A stretch of DNA of 64,000 bases, taken from Bacteroidota bacterium. Lineage in GTDB: Bacteria > Bacteroidota > Bacteroidia > Flavobacteriales > Flavobacteriaceae. Below, piece by piece: positions 36,581-44,897 of the stretch. How positions within the stretch are numbered: position 1 is the stretch's first letter; every line of letters starts with the position of its first letter. Below the pieces are notes generated by a model. That model did not search any database and was not told the DNA's origin. It worked only from the letters and a program-made list of their open reading frames with translations. A program made the translations under genes and the position numbers. Where the stretch lies: NCBI GenBank assembly GCA_027619415.1, contig JAQCFO010000004.1, positions 1-64,000 of the forward strand, given 5' to 3'.

Positions 36581-36684
36581 TATTATACATCATTATACAA
36601 ACACCTCCCTTCAAAAGAAAACCGATATTATTTGAGAAGGGTAGGAATAATTAATAATTACTCTTGAGATTTTTTTGGTTTTTA
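36581..36684. repeat. Intergenic repeat copy C (104 bp)
   Basis: Same length as copy B with about 88% identity by hand. Within it CCTCCCTTC and GAAGGGTAGG form arms of an imperfect hairpin around the conserved core; copy B keeps the layout but pairs less well. It lies between the serine hydrolase gene and the tRNA-Ser terminator. Confidence 0.75.
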
Positions 36685-36725
36685 GTAATGCTGGCCGTAC
36701 AATAATCGTACAAGTTTTAAAAAGA

Positions 36726-36764
36726 AAAACCCTAATCACTTGTTTATAAAGTAGTTAGGGTTTT
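36726..36764 (-). terminator. Intrinsic terminator of tRNA-Ser
   Basis: Perfect 10-bp arms AAAACCCTAA and TTAGGGTTTT with a 19-nt loop, lying 6 bp past the 3' end of the tRNA in its direction of transcription. On the minus strand the stem is followed by TTCTTTTT, a usable U-rich tail. Confidence 0.85.
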
Positions 36765-36770
36765 ACTAAG

Positions 36771-36855
36771 CGGAGAAGAAGGGATTCGAACCCCTGGTAC
36801 CTTGCAGTACGCTAGTTTTCAAGACTAGTGCATTCGACCACTCTGCCACTTCTCC
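36771..36855 (-). tRNA. tRNA-Ser (anticodon UGA)
   Basis: 85 nt including a G discriminator base. The acceptor arms GGAGAAG and CTTCTCC pair over 7 bp; the T arm contains GGTTCGAATCC. The anticodon stem CTAGT/ACTAG encloses the loop CTTGAAA, giving anticodon TGA (decodes UCA). A long variable arm (GCGTACTGCAAGGTACC region) confirms the class II serine type. The 3' CCA is not encoded. Confidence 0.97.
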
Positions 36856-36864
36856 AATCGGATG

Positions 36865-36895
36865 CAAATATAACTTCATTTTTATTTTGACCCAA
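36865..36895 (-). promoter_or_regulatory. Bacteroidota-type promoter of tRNA-Ser
   Basis: On the minus strand TATATTTG (36872-36865) matches the -7 consensus TAnnTTTG exactly, and TTG (36895-36893) sits 20 bp upstream as the -33 element. The predicted start is a few bases before the mature tRNA 5' end at 36855. Confidence 0.8.
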
Positions 36896-36929
36896 TTTTA
36901 TTTAAAAAATTATATAAATTCCTTTTTAC

Positions 36930-36937
36930 TACATTTG
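36930..36937 (+). promoter_or_regulatory. -7 promoter box of the TSUP transporter gene
   Basis: TACATTTG matches TAnnTTTG exactly and ends only 4 bp before the ATG, which would give a leaderless or nearly leaderless mRNA. No clear -33 TTG is present. Confidence 0.5.
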
Positions 36938-36941
36938 AAAT

Positions 36942-37712
36942 ATGTTTGAATTTGATCAATCATTATGGGTTTATGCATTATTAATATTCGTAGGTTTTAT
37001 TGCTGGATTTATGAATACAATGGCAGGAGGAGGTTCGCTACTAACGCTTCCTTTATTAATTTTTTTAGGATTACCTGCAGCAGTTGCAAATGGAACTAAC
37101 AGAGTAGCTATACTAATGTCTACTTCATCTGCAACTCTTGGTTTTAAGAGCAAGAACGTTTCCACTTATCCATTTAATATTTATTTAGGAATATCAGGTC
37201 TTTTTGGTGCTTTGATTGGTGCAAAATTAGCTATTGAGATAAATGGTGATTTATTTAATAAAATACTAGCTGTTATTATGATTATAGTTGTTGGTTTAAT
37301 TGTATTTAAGCCTAAAATTAATCACAATAATCTGATTGAAAGATTAACAGGTAAACATCTTTTTATTTCTATTCTTGCATTCTTTTTTATTGGTGTTTAC
37401 GGAGGCTTTATAAATGCTGGTATTGGTTTTGTAATTATGTTGTTTTTACACTATTATAATAGATTAAATTTAGTTAAAGTCAATTCAGCTAAAGTTGTAA
37501 TTGTTTTAATATATACTATAGGTGCTTTAGTAACATTTGCTTTAGCAGATAAAGTAAATTGGACTTTCGGTTTATTTCTTGCATCAGGTAATTTTATAGG
37601 TGGTTGGACATCTAGCAGATGGTCTGTTAAAAAAGGTGAGAAATCAATTAAAGTATTTTTAATTGTGATGGTGGTCTTAATGTCAATAAAACTTTGGTTT
37701 TTTAGTAATTGA
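36942..37712 (+). CDS. TSUP/TauE-SafE family permease
   Basis: 256-aa integral membrane protein with about eight hydrophobic segments in two related halves, as in the TSUP family of anion (sulfite, sulfonate, organic acid) permeases. The first half carries the motif [20 protein letters not shown] with [11 protein letters not shown]; the second half repeats it as [16 protein letters not shown] with [15 protein letters not shown]. The substrate is not predictable. Its end overlaps the convergent ribBA end by 11 bp. Confidence 0.9.
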   Translation: MFEFDQSLWVYALLIFVGFIAGFMNTMAGGGSLLTLPLLIFLGLPAAVANGTNRVAILMSTSSATLGFKSKNVSTYPFNIYLGISGLFGALIGAKLAIEINGDLFNKILAVIMIIVVGLIVFKPKINHNNLIERLTGKHLFISILAFFFIGVYGGFINAGIGFVIMLFLHYYNRLNLVKVNSAKVVIVLIYTIGALVTFALADKVNWTFGLFLASGNFIGGWTSSRWSVKKGEKSIKVFLIVMVVLMSIKLWFFSN

Positions 37713-38841
37713 TATATTCTACAATTTCTAAACCATAACCAATCATTCCAATCCTTTTTATTTGAGAACTATTTGTTAGTAATTGGATTTTAGAAACTTT
37801 TAGTTCATGGAGTATTTGTGCTCCAATACCAAAATCTTTTTTATCCATCAGAATCGGTGTTGATTTTATTTTATTTTTTGATTGTATAGATTTTAATTTC
37901 TTTAACCTAAATAGTATATTACTAGGGTTGGGTGTTTGATTTATAAAGACAATTACTCCATTTTCGTTTGAATTAATTTTTTTAAAAATATTTTCAAATG
38001 TTTCATCTGAATTAGAGGTTAATGAAGTTAGTAAGTCATTGTTGGTTAATGATGAGTTTATACGCACGTAAACTGGATCATTTATATCCCAGTCACCTTT
38101 AGTTAAAGCTATGTGAACTTGATTATTGTTGGTCTGTTGAAAAGCGTGTAATTTATATTCTCCAAACCTTGTATTAAAGTTAAAACAATCCTTCTTAGAT
38201 ATTAGACTGTCATGTTTCATTCGATATGCTACTAAATCTTCTATGGAGACAACCTTTAAGTTAAGTTTCTTTGCAACTATAATTAAATCAGGTAATCTTG
38301 CCATAGATCCATCTTCTGTCATTATTTCACATATAACACCAGCTGGTGAATATCCAGCAAGTCTTGCAAAATCTATAGCTGCTTCTGTGTGACCAGTTCT
38401 CCGAAGTACTCCTCCATCTTTAGCAATTAATGGAAATATGTGACCTGGCCTAGCTAAATCATCACTTTTCGTACTTTCATCTACTATAGCTCTTATTGTT
38501 TTTGATCTATCTGAGGCTGATATCCCAGATGTAACACCATTCCCCCTCATATCAACTGAAACAGTAAAAGCTGTATCCATAGGATCAGTATTGTTTGACA
38601 CCATTGGATTTAGATTAAGCTTCTTTGATCTACTTTCAGTTAGAGGAACACATATTAATCCCCTTCCGTGCTTAGCCATGAAGTTTATTATTTCAGGTGT
38701 AACTAAATCTGCTGCGCAAATAAAATCCCCTTCATTTTCTCTATTTTCATCATCAACAACTATTATTACTTTACCAGCTTTTATATCTTCTATAGCCTCT
38801 TTAATAGTGTTTAGTTTTATTTTATTATTTGTTATAGACAT
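37702..38841 (-). CDS. ribB: 3,4-dihydroxy-2-butanone-4-phosphate synthase with degenerate GTP cyclohydrolase II domain
   Basis: 379-aa RibBA-type fusion. Residues 1 to about 205 are a complete DHBP synthase (riboflavin pathway): VDDENRENEGDFICAA, HGRGLICVPL, RPGHIFPLIAKDGGVLRRTGHTEA. Residues 206-379 align in layout with GTP cyclohydrolase II, but the zinc-binding Cys motif is missing: where a CxTGDxxxSxRCDC block is expected there is VRINSSLTNNDLLTSL, and the second domain contains no Cys pair. Only the RibB activity is therefore predicted. It is the last gene of the ftsK-lolA-lptF/G-ribBA group, 19 bp after the permease. Confidence 0.9.
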   Translation of the reverse strand: MSITNNKIKLNTIKEAIEDIKAGKVIIVVDDENRENEGDFICAADLVTPEIINFMAKHGRGLICVPLTESRSKKLNLNPMVSNNTDPMDTAFTVSVDMRGNGVTSGISASDRSKTIRAIVDESTKSDDLARPGHIFPLIAKDGGVLRRTGHTEAAIDFARLAGYSPAGVICEIMTEDGSMARLPDLIIVAKKLNLKVVSIEDLVAYRMKHDSLISKKDCFNFNTRFGEYKLHAFQQTNNNQVHIALTKGDWDINDPVYVRINSSLTNNDLLTSLTSNSDETFENIFKKINSNENGVIVFINQTPNPSNILFRLKKLKSIQSKNKIKSTPILMDKKDFGIGAQILHELKVSKIQLLTNSSQIKRIGMIGYGLEIVEYINY

Positions 38842-38860
38842 TTTTTAAATATAAGATGTT

Positions 38861-40312
38861 TTAAATTTTTTTTAACGTTATAATTTTATTTAGAAGAGCT
38901 CTAAAAGGATACGTTATTTTATCAAAATTAATTATTGACCTGTCTGTTGAAGCTCTCCATATTAAATAAATTCCTAATGGCAGCATAATTAAATTTGGAA
39001 TCCAACTAGCTATTAATGGATCCAAACTTCCATCTTCTGCAGCATTCCTGCTAAAAGTTCCTAGAAAATGATAGCTTAAGAATAGTATTAAAGAAATAAC
39101 CATAGGAAGACCAAACCCTCCTTTTCTTATAATAGCACCTAAGGGAGCACCAACAAAAAATAAAATTAATGAACTTAATGCCAATGCGTATTTATCAAAT
39201 AAATTTGATTTATGAAGATTGATAATTTTTTCTTTTATAAAAAATGTGTTTTTTTGGTTAACTAGAACTTGTTTTTGACTATTAAGTACATTTAAAACTG
39301 CATCAACTATATTAATCTGTATGTCTTTAGGATAATCATTTAAATGGCTTCTGTAATCAATATAAAGATCTTTATTTATGCTTTTTATGTTCATCCTAAT
39401 ATTGTTTTGAAAATTTGTTATTCCAGTTCTTGTATAAAAGTTTTTACCAAAATTTTCATATCTAAAAGCTAATTTGTTTGATAACGAGTCAATACTAAAT
39501 TTTAATTGTGATACATTTTGCATTCTATAGGTATTGCTATACTTTTCATCATCAAAATCCACTTGATTAAATCCACTTAAATCTATATTCATTATATACT
39601 TTTCAAAAGAAACATAGGAGTGAGGAACAAACTGTTTGTTATTTGGCCTTGTACTTTCAATGTCTTGATATCTTTTACCATTTTTTAAAATTAGTTGTAA
39701 AAGTTTGTCTGATTCTTCACTGATTAACTCACCACTTTTGGCTTTTATTACAAGTGTGTTTTTTGAATTAGAGTTATTTCTATGAATAATTACATCTTCT
39801 AAAAGCGTGTTGTTTGGTCCATATTTTCTTGCAACCTTAATACTCATCGTGTTGATATCATTAAAAACACCTTCAGTTATTGCTAGAGCTGGCTTTAATT
39901 TTGCTAAATTTTTCCTTAAGTTGTAGGATTTAAATTCAGCAAACGGTATTAAAGTGTTTGCAATAAAAAACATCCCAATGCAAAGAGATAAGTTAAATAC
40001 AACTATACTTTTCATTGCTGTGAAAAGTGACATCCCAGAAGATTTAATTGCTACTAATTCATATTGTTCAGAAAGATTCCCAAATGTCATTATAGAAGCT
40101 AGCAAAACTGTTAAGGGAAGTACTAAGGGTAGCAGCTTTGGAGAGTAATATAATAAGAATTTAAATAAAATTTCAAAATCTATTTCTTTTCCTGCTAAAT
40201 CATCAATAAACACCCATATTATCTGAATTAAAAAAATAAACATCAAGATAAAGAAGAAGCTAAAAAAAATTTTCAGATATGATGTTAATATATATTTATG
40301 AAGAATCTTCAT
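38861..40312 (-). CDS. LptF/LptG-type permease (YjgP/YjgQ family)
   Basis: 483-aa inner-membrane protein: three hydrophobic segments near the N-terminus (KIFFSFFFILMFIFLIQIIW, a segment near LLPLVLPLTVLLASIMTFG, and FNLSLCIGMFFIAN), a long periplasmic beta-rich domain, then three more near the C-terminus. The phrase LSEQYELVAIKSSGMS is characteristic of the family. These permeases extract lipopolysaccharide from the inner membrane for the Lpt bridge. It is longer than the E. coli proteins (about 360 aa) because of the periplasmic part. It lies between lolA and ribBA with 4 and 19 bp spacing. Confidence 0.9.
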   Translation of the reverse strand: MKILHKYILTSYLKIFFSFFFILMFIFLIQIIWVFIDDLAGKEIDFEILFKFLLYYSPKLLPLVLPLTVLLASIMTFGNLSEQYELVAIKSSGMSLFTAMKSIVVFNLSLCIGMFFIANTLIPFAEFKSYNLRKNLAKLKPALAITEGVFNDINTMSIKVARKYGPNNTLLEDVIIHRNNSNSKNTLVIKAKSGELISEESDKLLQLILKNGKRYQDIESTRPNNKQFVPHSYVSFEKYIMNIDLSGFNQVDFDDEKYSNTYRMQNVSQLKFSIDSLSNKLAFRYENFGKNFYTRTGITNFQNNIRMNIKSINKDLYIDYRSHLNDYPKDIQINIVDAVLNVLNSQKQVLVNQKNTFFIKEKIINLHKSNLFDKYALALSSLILFFVGAPLGAIIRKGGFGLPMVISLILFLSYHFLGTFSRNAAEDGSLDPLIASWIPNLIMLPLGIYLIWRASTDRSIINFDKITYPFRALLNKIITLKKI

Positions 40313-40316
40313 TTCT

Positions 40317-40955
40317 TTAAAGAGTTTCTATATAATAATTTTCATAATTACTTTTATCAAAGACAAATGTTTTTTCATCTATCGTAGGATTATAATTAAT
40401 GTTATTTACTTTTAGAATTGTCTTAGTTTTGTTTTTGCCGATTTCAACTAACTTAGAAATATTAAAATTACTAATATTAACTCCTAGAAATAAATGACTT
40501 ATTTCTGAGTCTGAGTCAATAGGAATAAGCTTTACAAATTGAACCTTGTCGTTATTGTTAATTTCAAGTCTATCCCATAACAACATGTATCCACTTCTAT
40601 AAAAATCTAACAATTGAGATGGTCTTATAGTTTGCTGTTCTTCATCGTTCATACTTGAAATTATAACTTCTTCATTTTCTTTTACTATTGTGTATATATA
40701 ATTTGAATCACATATTTGTGTTAAGCCCATAAAATTCAAAACATAACTGTCATCTTTAATTATAATAGAGCCCTTTGAATCCTGATTAATTCCCTCAAAT
40801 TTGTTTTCTAAAGTATAAGTAAAATCAATCTGGTAACTTTTTGCTTCATCAATTTTTTCTGAAACTTTATTTAATAAATTCTCTGCTTTGATATCATTCT
40901 GACCATAAATGAAATTAATGATAAGTAGAGATGTAAATAATAAAACATTTTTCAT
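40317..40955 (-). CDS. lolA: LolA-like periplasmic lipoprotein carrier
   Basis: 212 aa with a Sec signal (MKNVLLFTSLLIINFIYGQ). The mature part is an incomplete beta-barrel of the LolA fold: the helix AENLLNKVSEKIDEAKSYQIDFTYTLEN, then strands GSIIIKDDSYVLNFMGLTQICDS and the C-terminal NNINYNPTIDEKTFVFD. It should carry lipoproteins across the periplasm. Start and ftsK stop overlap by one base, so the two genes are coupled; the LPS permease follows 4 bp later. Confidence 0.88.
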   Translation of the reverse strand: MKNVLLFTSLLIINFIYGQNDIKAENLLNKVSEKIDEAKSYQIDFTYTLENKFEGINQDSKGSIIIKDDSYVLNFMGLTQICDSNYIYTIVKENEEVIISSMNDEEQQTIRPSQLLDFYRSGYMLLWDRLEINNNDKVQFVKLIPIDSDSEISHLFLGVNISNFNISKLVEIGKNKTKTILKVNNINYNPTIDEKTFVFDKSNYENYYIETL

Positions 40956-43291
40956 TAATTATTTTTTTCGTTTTCTAAAAATGCATTTAACGAAGCAAGA
41001 TCAGTTATTAGAACTTCTCTTGCCCTACTCCCGTCAAAAGTTCCGACAATACCAGCTGCTTCTAACTGATCTATTATTCTTCCAGCTCTATTATACCCCA
41101 ATTTCATTTTTCTTTGAATAAGAGATGCAGATCCTTGCTGTGCAATTACTATTACTTCTGCTGCTTCTTTAAACAAAACATCTCTATCATCAATATTATT
41201 ATCCATTGAGTTTGAACTCTCTTCGCCAATATATTCTGGCAATTCATATGCTTTAGCATAAGCTCTTTGTGATCCTATGAAATTTGTAATTTTTTGAATC
41301 TCAGGTGTGTCTACAAAGGCACATTGTATTCTTACAAGCTCATTTCCTTGAGTATATAACATATCACCACGACCTATTAATTGATCAGCCCCTCCGCTAT
41401 CTAAAATCGTTCTTGAATCAATTTTAGAAGTTACCCTAAAAGCTATTCTGGCAGGGAAATTTGCTTTTATAATTCCTGTAATTACATTTACAGAAGGTCT
41501 TTGAGTTGCTATGATTAAATGAATACCAACAGCTCGTGCCAATTGTGCCAATCGGGCTATAGGAGTTTCTACTTCTTTTCCAGCAGTCATTATTAAGTCT
41601 GCAAATTCATCAATAATCAATACTATGTATGGTAAAAAAACATTACCAGCATCTGGGTTTAATTTTCTCTGTTTAAACTTAGTATTGTACTCTTTAATAT
41701 TTCTGCATAGAGCGTTTTTAAGCATTTCATAACGGTTATCCATTTCTATACAAAGAGAATTCAATGTTTTTATTACAGCTTTGTTGTCAGTTATAATTGC
41801 TTCGTCTGTATCAGGAAGTTTTGCTAAATAATGTCTTTCAATTTTATTAAAAAGCGTTAATTCAACTTTTTTGGGATCAACTAATACAAATTTAACTTCT
41901 GAGGGATGTTTCTTGTATATCAGAGATGTTAGTACCGCGTTTAAACCAACAGACTTTCCTTGCCCTGTAGCTCCAGCCATTAGTAAGTGTGGCATTTTTA
42001 CCAAATCAACTACATATGACTCATTACTAATTGTTTTCCCCAACACTAAAGGAAGTTCCATTTCTGATTCTTGAAAGTTTTTAGAAGCAATTACAGAACG
42101 CATAGAAACAATTGTTGCATTTTTATTAGGAACTTCTATTCCAATTGTTCCTTTACCTGGTATTGGCGCTATGATTCTAATTCCAAGTGCAGACAGAGAT
42201 AAAGCTATATCATCTTCTAAATTTTTTATTTTTGAAATTCTAACTCCAGCTTCTGGAACTATTTCATATAATGTAACTGTGGGACCAATGGTCGCTTTAA
42301 TTTGATCAATTTCAATTTTATAATTTTTTAAAGTTTCTATAATTTTCTCTTTATTTTCCTCTAACTCTTCTTCATTAATAGTGATAGTTCCTCCATTGTC
42401 GTAATCTTTTAGTAGATCAATAGATGGTGTTTGAAAGTTTTTAAGTTCAAGAGTATGATCATATTCTCCAAATTTTTTAACTAAATTTTTAGCAATTGAA
42501 TCTTCATCTAATATTTCTTCTTTTTGATTTTCCTTAATTTCAATTTTAATATCTTCTTTTGGGTTTGTTTTATTAATAGAAGAGAAATTTTCTATTGTTG
42601 GTTTGAAACTTTCTTTTTTTATATTAAATTTAGATACCGAATCTAAATCGATAGTAGTATTTATACTTTCTTTTTCAACCTCAATCCTTTCATCTTCATT
42701 GTTAAATGAATTTTTATTTTTAATCAATAGAGATTTGGTCCAACTAAAGACTTTCTCAGGAGTTAAATTTATTCTAATCACTAAGTAAGAAAACAAACCA
42801 AAAACTAATATTGATATTACACCAATATCTCCTACATATATTGATATAAATTCACTTAACTCATAGCCAATAGATCCCCCCAAAAGCTTATTTGAGAAAA
42901 AATATCCAAAGAAAATTGAAAACCAAATCATTATTAATACACCCCAAATCCATTTATTTATGAGTTTTTTAGAATTTGCACCAACAAAATAAGAAAGCCC
43001 AGTTATTAGCAACAAGATTGAAAATATGAATGATGCTATTCCAAACATTCTGTAAATTAAAAAATGACTTAGAATGGCGCCAAACTTTTTTGCAACATTA
43101 ATAGAGTTTACCTCTTTGTTGAAAAAATTTTCAATATCTGATTGATCTACTCTCCAAGTGTTGAAGTAAGATAATAATGAGGCAAAAGTTAAAATTGAAA
43201 ATAAAATCAAAAAAACACCCAGCATTATCTGATGACTACGACTTAATGTGAATGTTTCGTTAAAGTTTAATTTGGTATTAGATTTAGCCAT
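40955..43291 (-). CDS. ftsK: DNA translocase FtsK/SpoIIIE
   Basis: 778 aa. Four or five N-terminal membrane segments (residues about 20-185) anchor it at the septum; a charged linker (about 190-290, rich in Lys and Glu) follows; then the RecA-like motor with Walker A MAGATGQGKSVGLNAV and Walker B IVLIIDEFADL, and ARLARAVGIHLIIATQRPSV. The C-terminal gamma domain (QQGSASLIQRKMKLGYNRAG) is the winged helix that reads chromosome-orienting sequences. The linker is much shorter than in E. coli FtsK, as usual outside Proteobacteria. First gene of a four-gene core operon. Confidence 0.97.
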   Translation of the reverse strand: MAKSNTKLNFNETFTLSRSHQIMLGVFLILFSILTFASLLSYFNTWRVDQSDIENFFNKEVNSINVAKKFGAILSHFLIYRMFGIASFIFSILLLITGLSYFVGANSKKLINKWIWGVLIMIWFSIFFGYFFSNKLLGGSIGYELSEFISIYVGDIGVISILVFGLFSYLVIRINLTPEKVFSWTKSLLIKNKNSFNNEDERIEVEKESINTTIDLDSVSKFNIKKESFKPTIENFSSINKTNPKEDIKIEIKENQKEEILDEDSIAKNLVKKFGEYDHTLELKNFQTPSIDLLKDYDNGGTITINEEELEENKEKIIETLKNYKIEIDQIKATIGPTVTLYEIVPEAGVRISKIKNLEDDIALSLSALGIRIIAPIPGKGTIGIEVPNKNATIVSMRSVIASKNFQESEMELPLVLGKTISNESYVVDLVKMPHLLMAGATGQGKSVGLNAVLTSLIYKKHPSEVKFVLVDPKKVELTLFNKIERHYLAKLPDTDEAIITDNKAVIKTLNSLCIEMDNRYEMLKNALCRNIKEYNTKFKQRKLNPDAGNVFLPYIVLIIDEFADLIMTAGKEVETPIARLAQLARAVGIHLIIATQRPSVNVITGIIKANFPARIAFRVTSKIDSRTILDSGGADQLIGRGDMLYTQGNELVRIQCAFVDTPEIQKITNFIGSQRAYAKAYELPEYIGEESSNSMDNNIDDRDVLFKEAAEVIVIAQQGSASLIQRKMKLGYNRAGRIIDQLEAAGIVGTFDGSRAREVLITDLASLNAFLENEKNN

Positions 43292-43304
43292 AATTGGTGA
43301 ATAA

Positions 43305-43312
43305 CAAAAGTA
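43305..43312 (-). promoter_or_regulatory. -7 promoter box of the ftsK operon
   Basis: TACTTTTG on the minus strand matches TAnnTTTG exactly, 13 bp upstream of the ftsK ATG, in the 41-bp spacer after the nhaC gene. A -33 TTG is not evident. It implies ftsK has its own start point rather than depending on nhaC. Confidence 0.5.
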
Positions 43313-43332
43313 AAGATTTAAATTTAAAATTA

Positions 43333-44799
43333 TTAAACTGTTTTACTATCTAGTTTTTTAATTTTAATATTGAGTCCAGCAAAAATTAAAGTCATAAAAA
43401 AACTAAGCCAGTTAAAAACAGCATAAATAAAATAATCTAATACACTTACTCCTAAAACACTTGATTGGTATGCTCCACAAGTATTCCATGGTATTAAAAC
43501 AGAAGTAACAGTTCCAGTATCTTCAAGTGTTCTACTTAAATTTTCTGGAGCTAGATTTTTTTCTTTGTAGGCTTTTGAAAACATTTTACCAGGAATTACT
43601 ATTGACAAATATTGATCAGAAGCAGTTAGGTTAATCACTAAACAACTTCCTGCTGTACTAGCAAATAATGAAAAAGTAGACTTACCTAATTCTAAAAGAG
43701 AGCTACTTATTTTATTTAACGATCCAATAGCTTCCATAATTCCTCCAAATACCATAGCACATATTACAAGCCAAATTGTATTAAGCATACCTTTCATTCC
43801 TCCACTTGTAAACAAGTCATTTAAATCAGGGTTCCCTGAATCTATAGATATATCAGTTGTGATGGCATTTAATATTGAAACGTATGCATTTTTTATTGTT
43901 AATGTACTCGAGCCTGATATTTGTTTGAGTAATTCAGGTTGAAAAATTACTGCAAATACTCCACCTAGTATTGTCCCTATAAATAAAGCTATTAAAGGAG
44001 GTGTTTTTTTAAATATCATAAAAATCACAATAATTGGCACAATAAAAACTAATGGGTTAATGTTAAATGTATTACTTATGGTATTTATTAATAATTCATT
44101 ATTTGTAGGGCCTGTTGAAACAACAAAAAAGTTTATTATTATAAAGACAATTAAGGTTATAATAATTGTTGGAATTGTTGTAAGAGTTAAGTATTTAATG
44201 TGAGTAAACAGGTCAGATCCTGAAATTGCAGGAGCTAGGTTTGTTGTATCACTCAAAGGAGATAATTTATCTCCAAAATATGCGCCTGAAATAATTGCGC
44301 CAGCTGCCATTCCTGTAGGAATTCCAATAGCTTTAGATATACCAATGAGTGCTATTCCAACCGTTGCAGATGTAGTCCAGCTACTTCCGGTAGCGAGAGA
44401 AATTATTACACATATAATCAAGCAAGAAGGTAAGAAAATTGAAGGGTGAAGTATTTTTAAACCATAATAAATCATTGATGGTATAATCCCGCTAATCAAC
44501 CATGTACCTGATAACGCTCCAACAAACAACAAAATTAATATAGCTCCTGTAATTGACTTTAAATTAGTTGATACAGCATTAATCATAGCGCTGAATTCAA
44601 TGCTTTTTTTAAAACCTATAACTGCAGCAATAGCAGCTCCAATTAATAAAACAAATTGGTTAGACCCTCCCATTGCTTCATCTCCATAAATATTAACATT
44701 ATATGCTAATAAAATAACTAAAAGAAGTACCGGAGTTAGTGCTTCAAATAAAGAAATGTTAAAATTTTTATCACTTGTATTTGAGGATTTTTTAATCAT
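43333..44799 (-). CDS. nhaC: NhaC-family Na+/H+ antiporter
   Basis: 488-aa membrane protein with about twelve hydrophobic segments. Family landmarks are TGSSWTTSATVGIALIGI, GAIISGAYFGDKLSPLSDTTNLAPA and TVTSVLIPWNTCGAY, which place it in the NhaC group that exchanges sodium for protons, consistent with a marine bacterium. It is divergent from lpdA across about 98 bp and upstream of ftsK. Confidence 0.9.
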   Translation of the reverse strand: MIKKSSNTSDKNFNISLFEALTPVLLLVILLAYNVNIYGDEAMGGSNQFVLLIGAAIAAVIGFKKSIEFSAMINAVSTNLKSITGAILILLFVGALSGTWLISGIIPSMIYYGLKILHPSIFLPSCLIICVIISLATGSSWTTSATVGIALIGISKAIGIPTGMAAGAIISGAYFGDKLSPLSDTTNLAPAISGSDLFTHIKYLTLTTIPTIIITLIVFIIINFFVVSTGPTNNELLINTISNTFNINPLVFIVPIIVIFMIFKKTPPLIALFIGTILGGVFAVIFQPELLKQISGSSTLTIKNAYVSILNAITTDISIDSGNPDLNDLFTSGGMKGMLNTIWLVICAMVFGGIMEAIGSLNKISSSLLELGKSTFSLFASTAGSCLVINLTASDQYLSIVIPGKMFSKAYKEKNLAPENLSRTLEDTGTVTSVLIPWNTCGAYQSSVLGVSVLDYFIYAVFNWLSFFMTLIFAGLNIKIKKLDSKTV

Positions 44800-44878
44800 A
44801 ATGCTAATATAAGATTACTTATAAAAATAATTCAATTTTTAATCTACTGATTATAATTAAATAAAATAAAAACATTTG

Positions 44879-44886
44879 TACTTTTG
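44879..44886 (+). promoter_or_regulatory. -7 promoter box of lpdA
   Basis: TACTTTTG matches TAnnTTTG exactly and ends 11 bp before the ATG, so the leader would be only a few bases. An A-rich stretch (AAAAAAAAACA) separates it from the start codon. Confidence 0.5.
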
Positions 44887-44897
44887 AAAAAAAAACA

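Noticed and set aside
31385-36684. Integron cassette array
   Set aside because: No integrase and no clear attC core pair in the repeats; only the spacing resembles cassettes.
36771-36855. tRNA-Ser as an attachment site with a second copy of its 3' end
   Set aside because: I looked for a repeat of the tRNA 3' segment in the accessory region and elsewhere in the window and found none, and there is no integrase gene; an att site is not supported.
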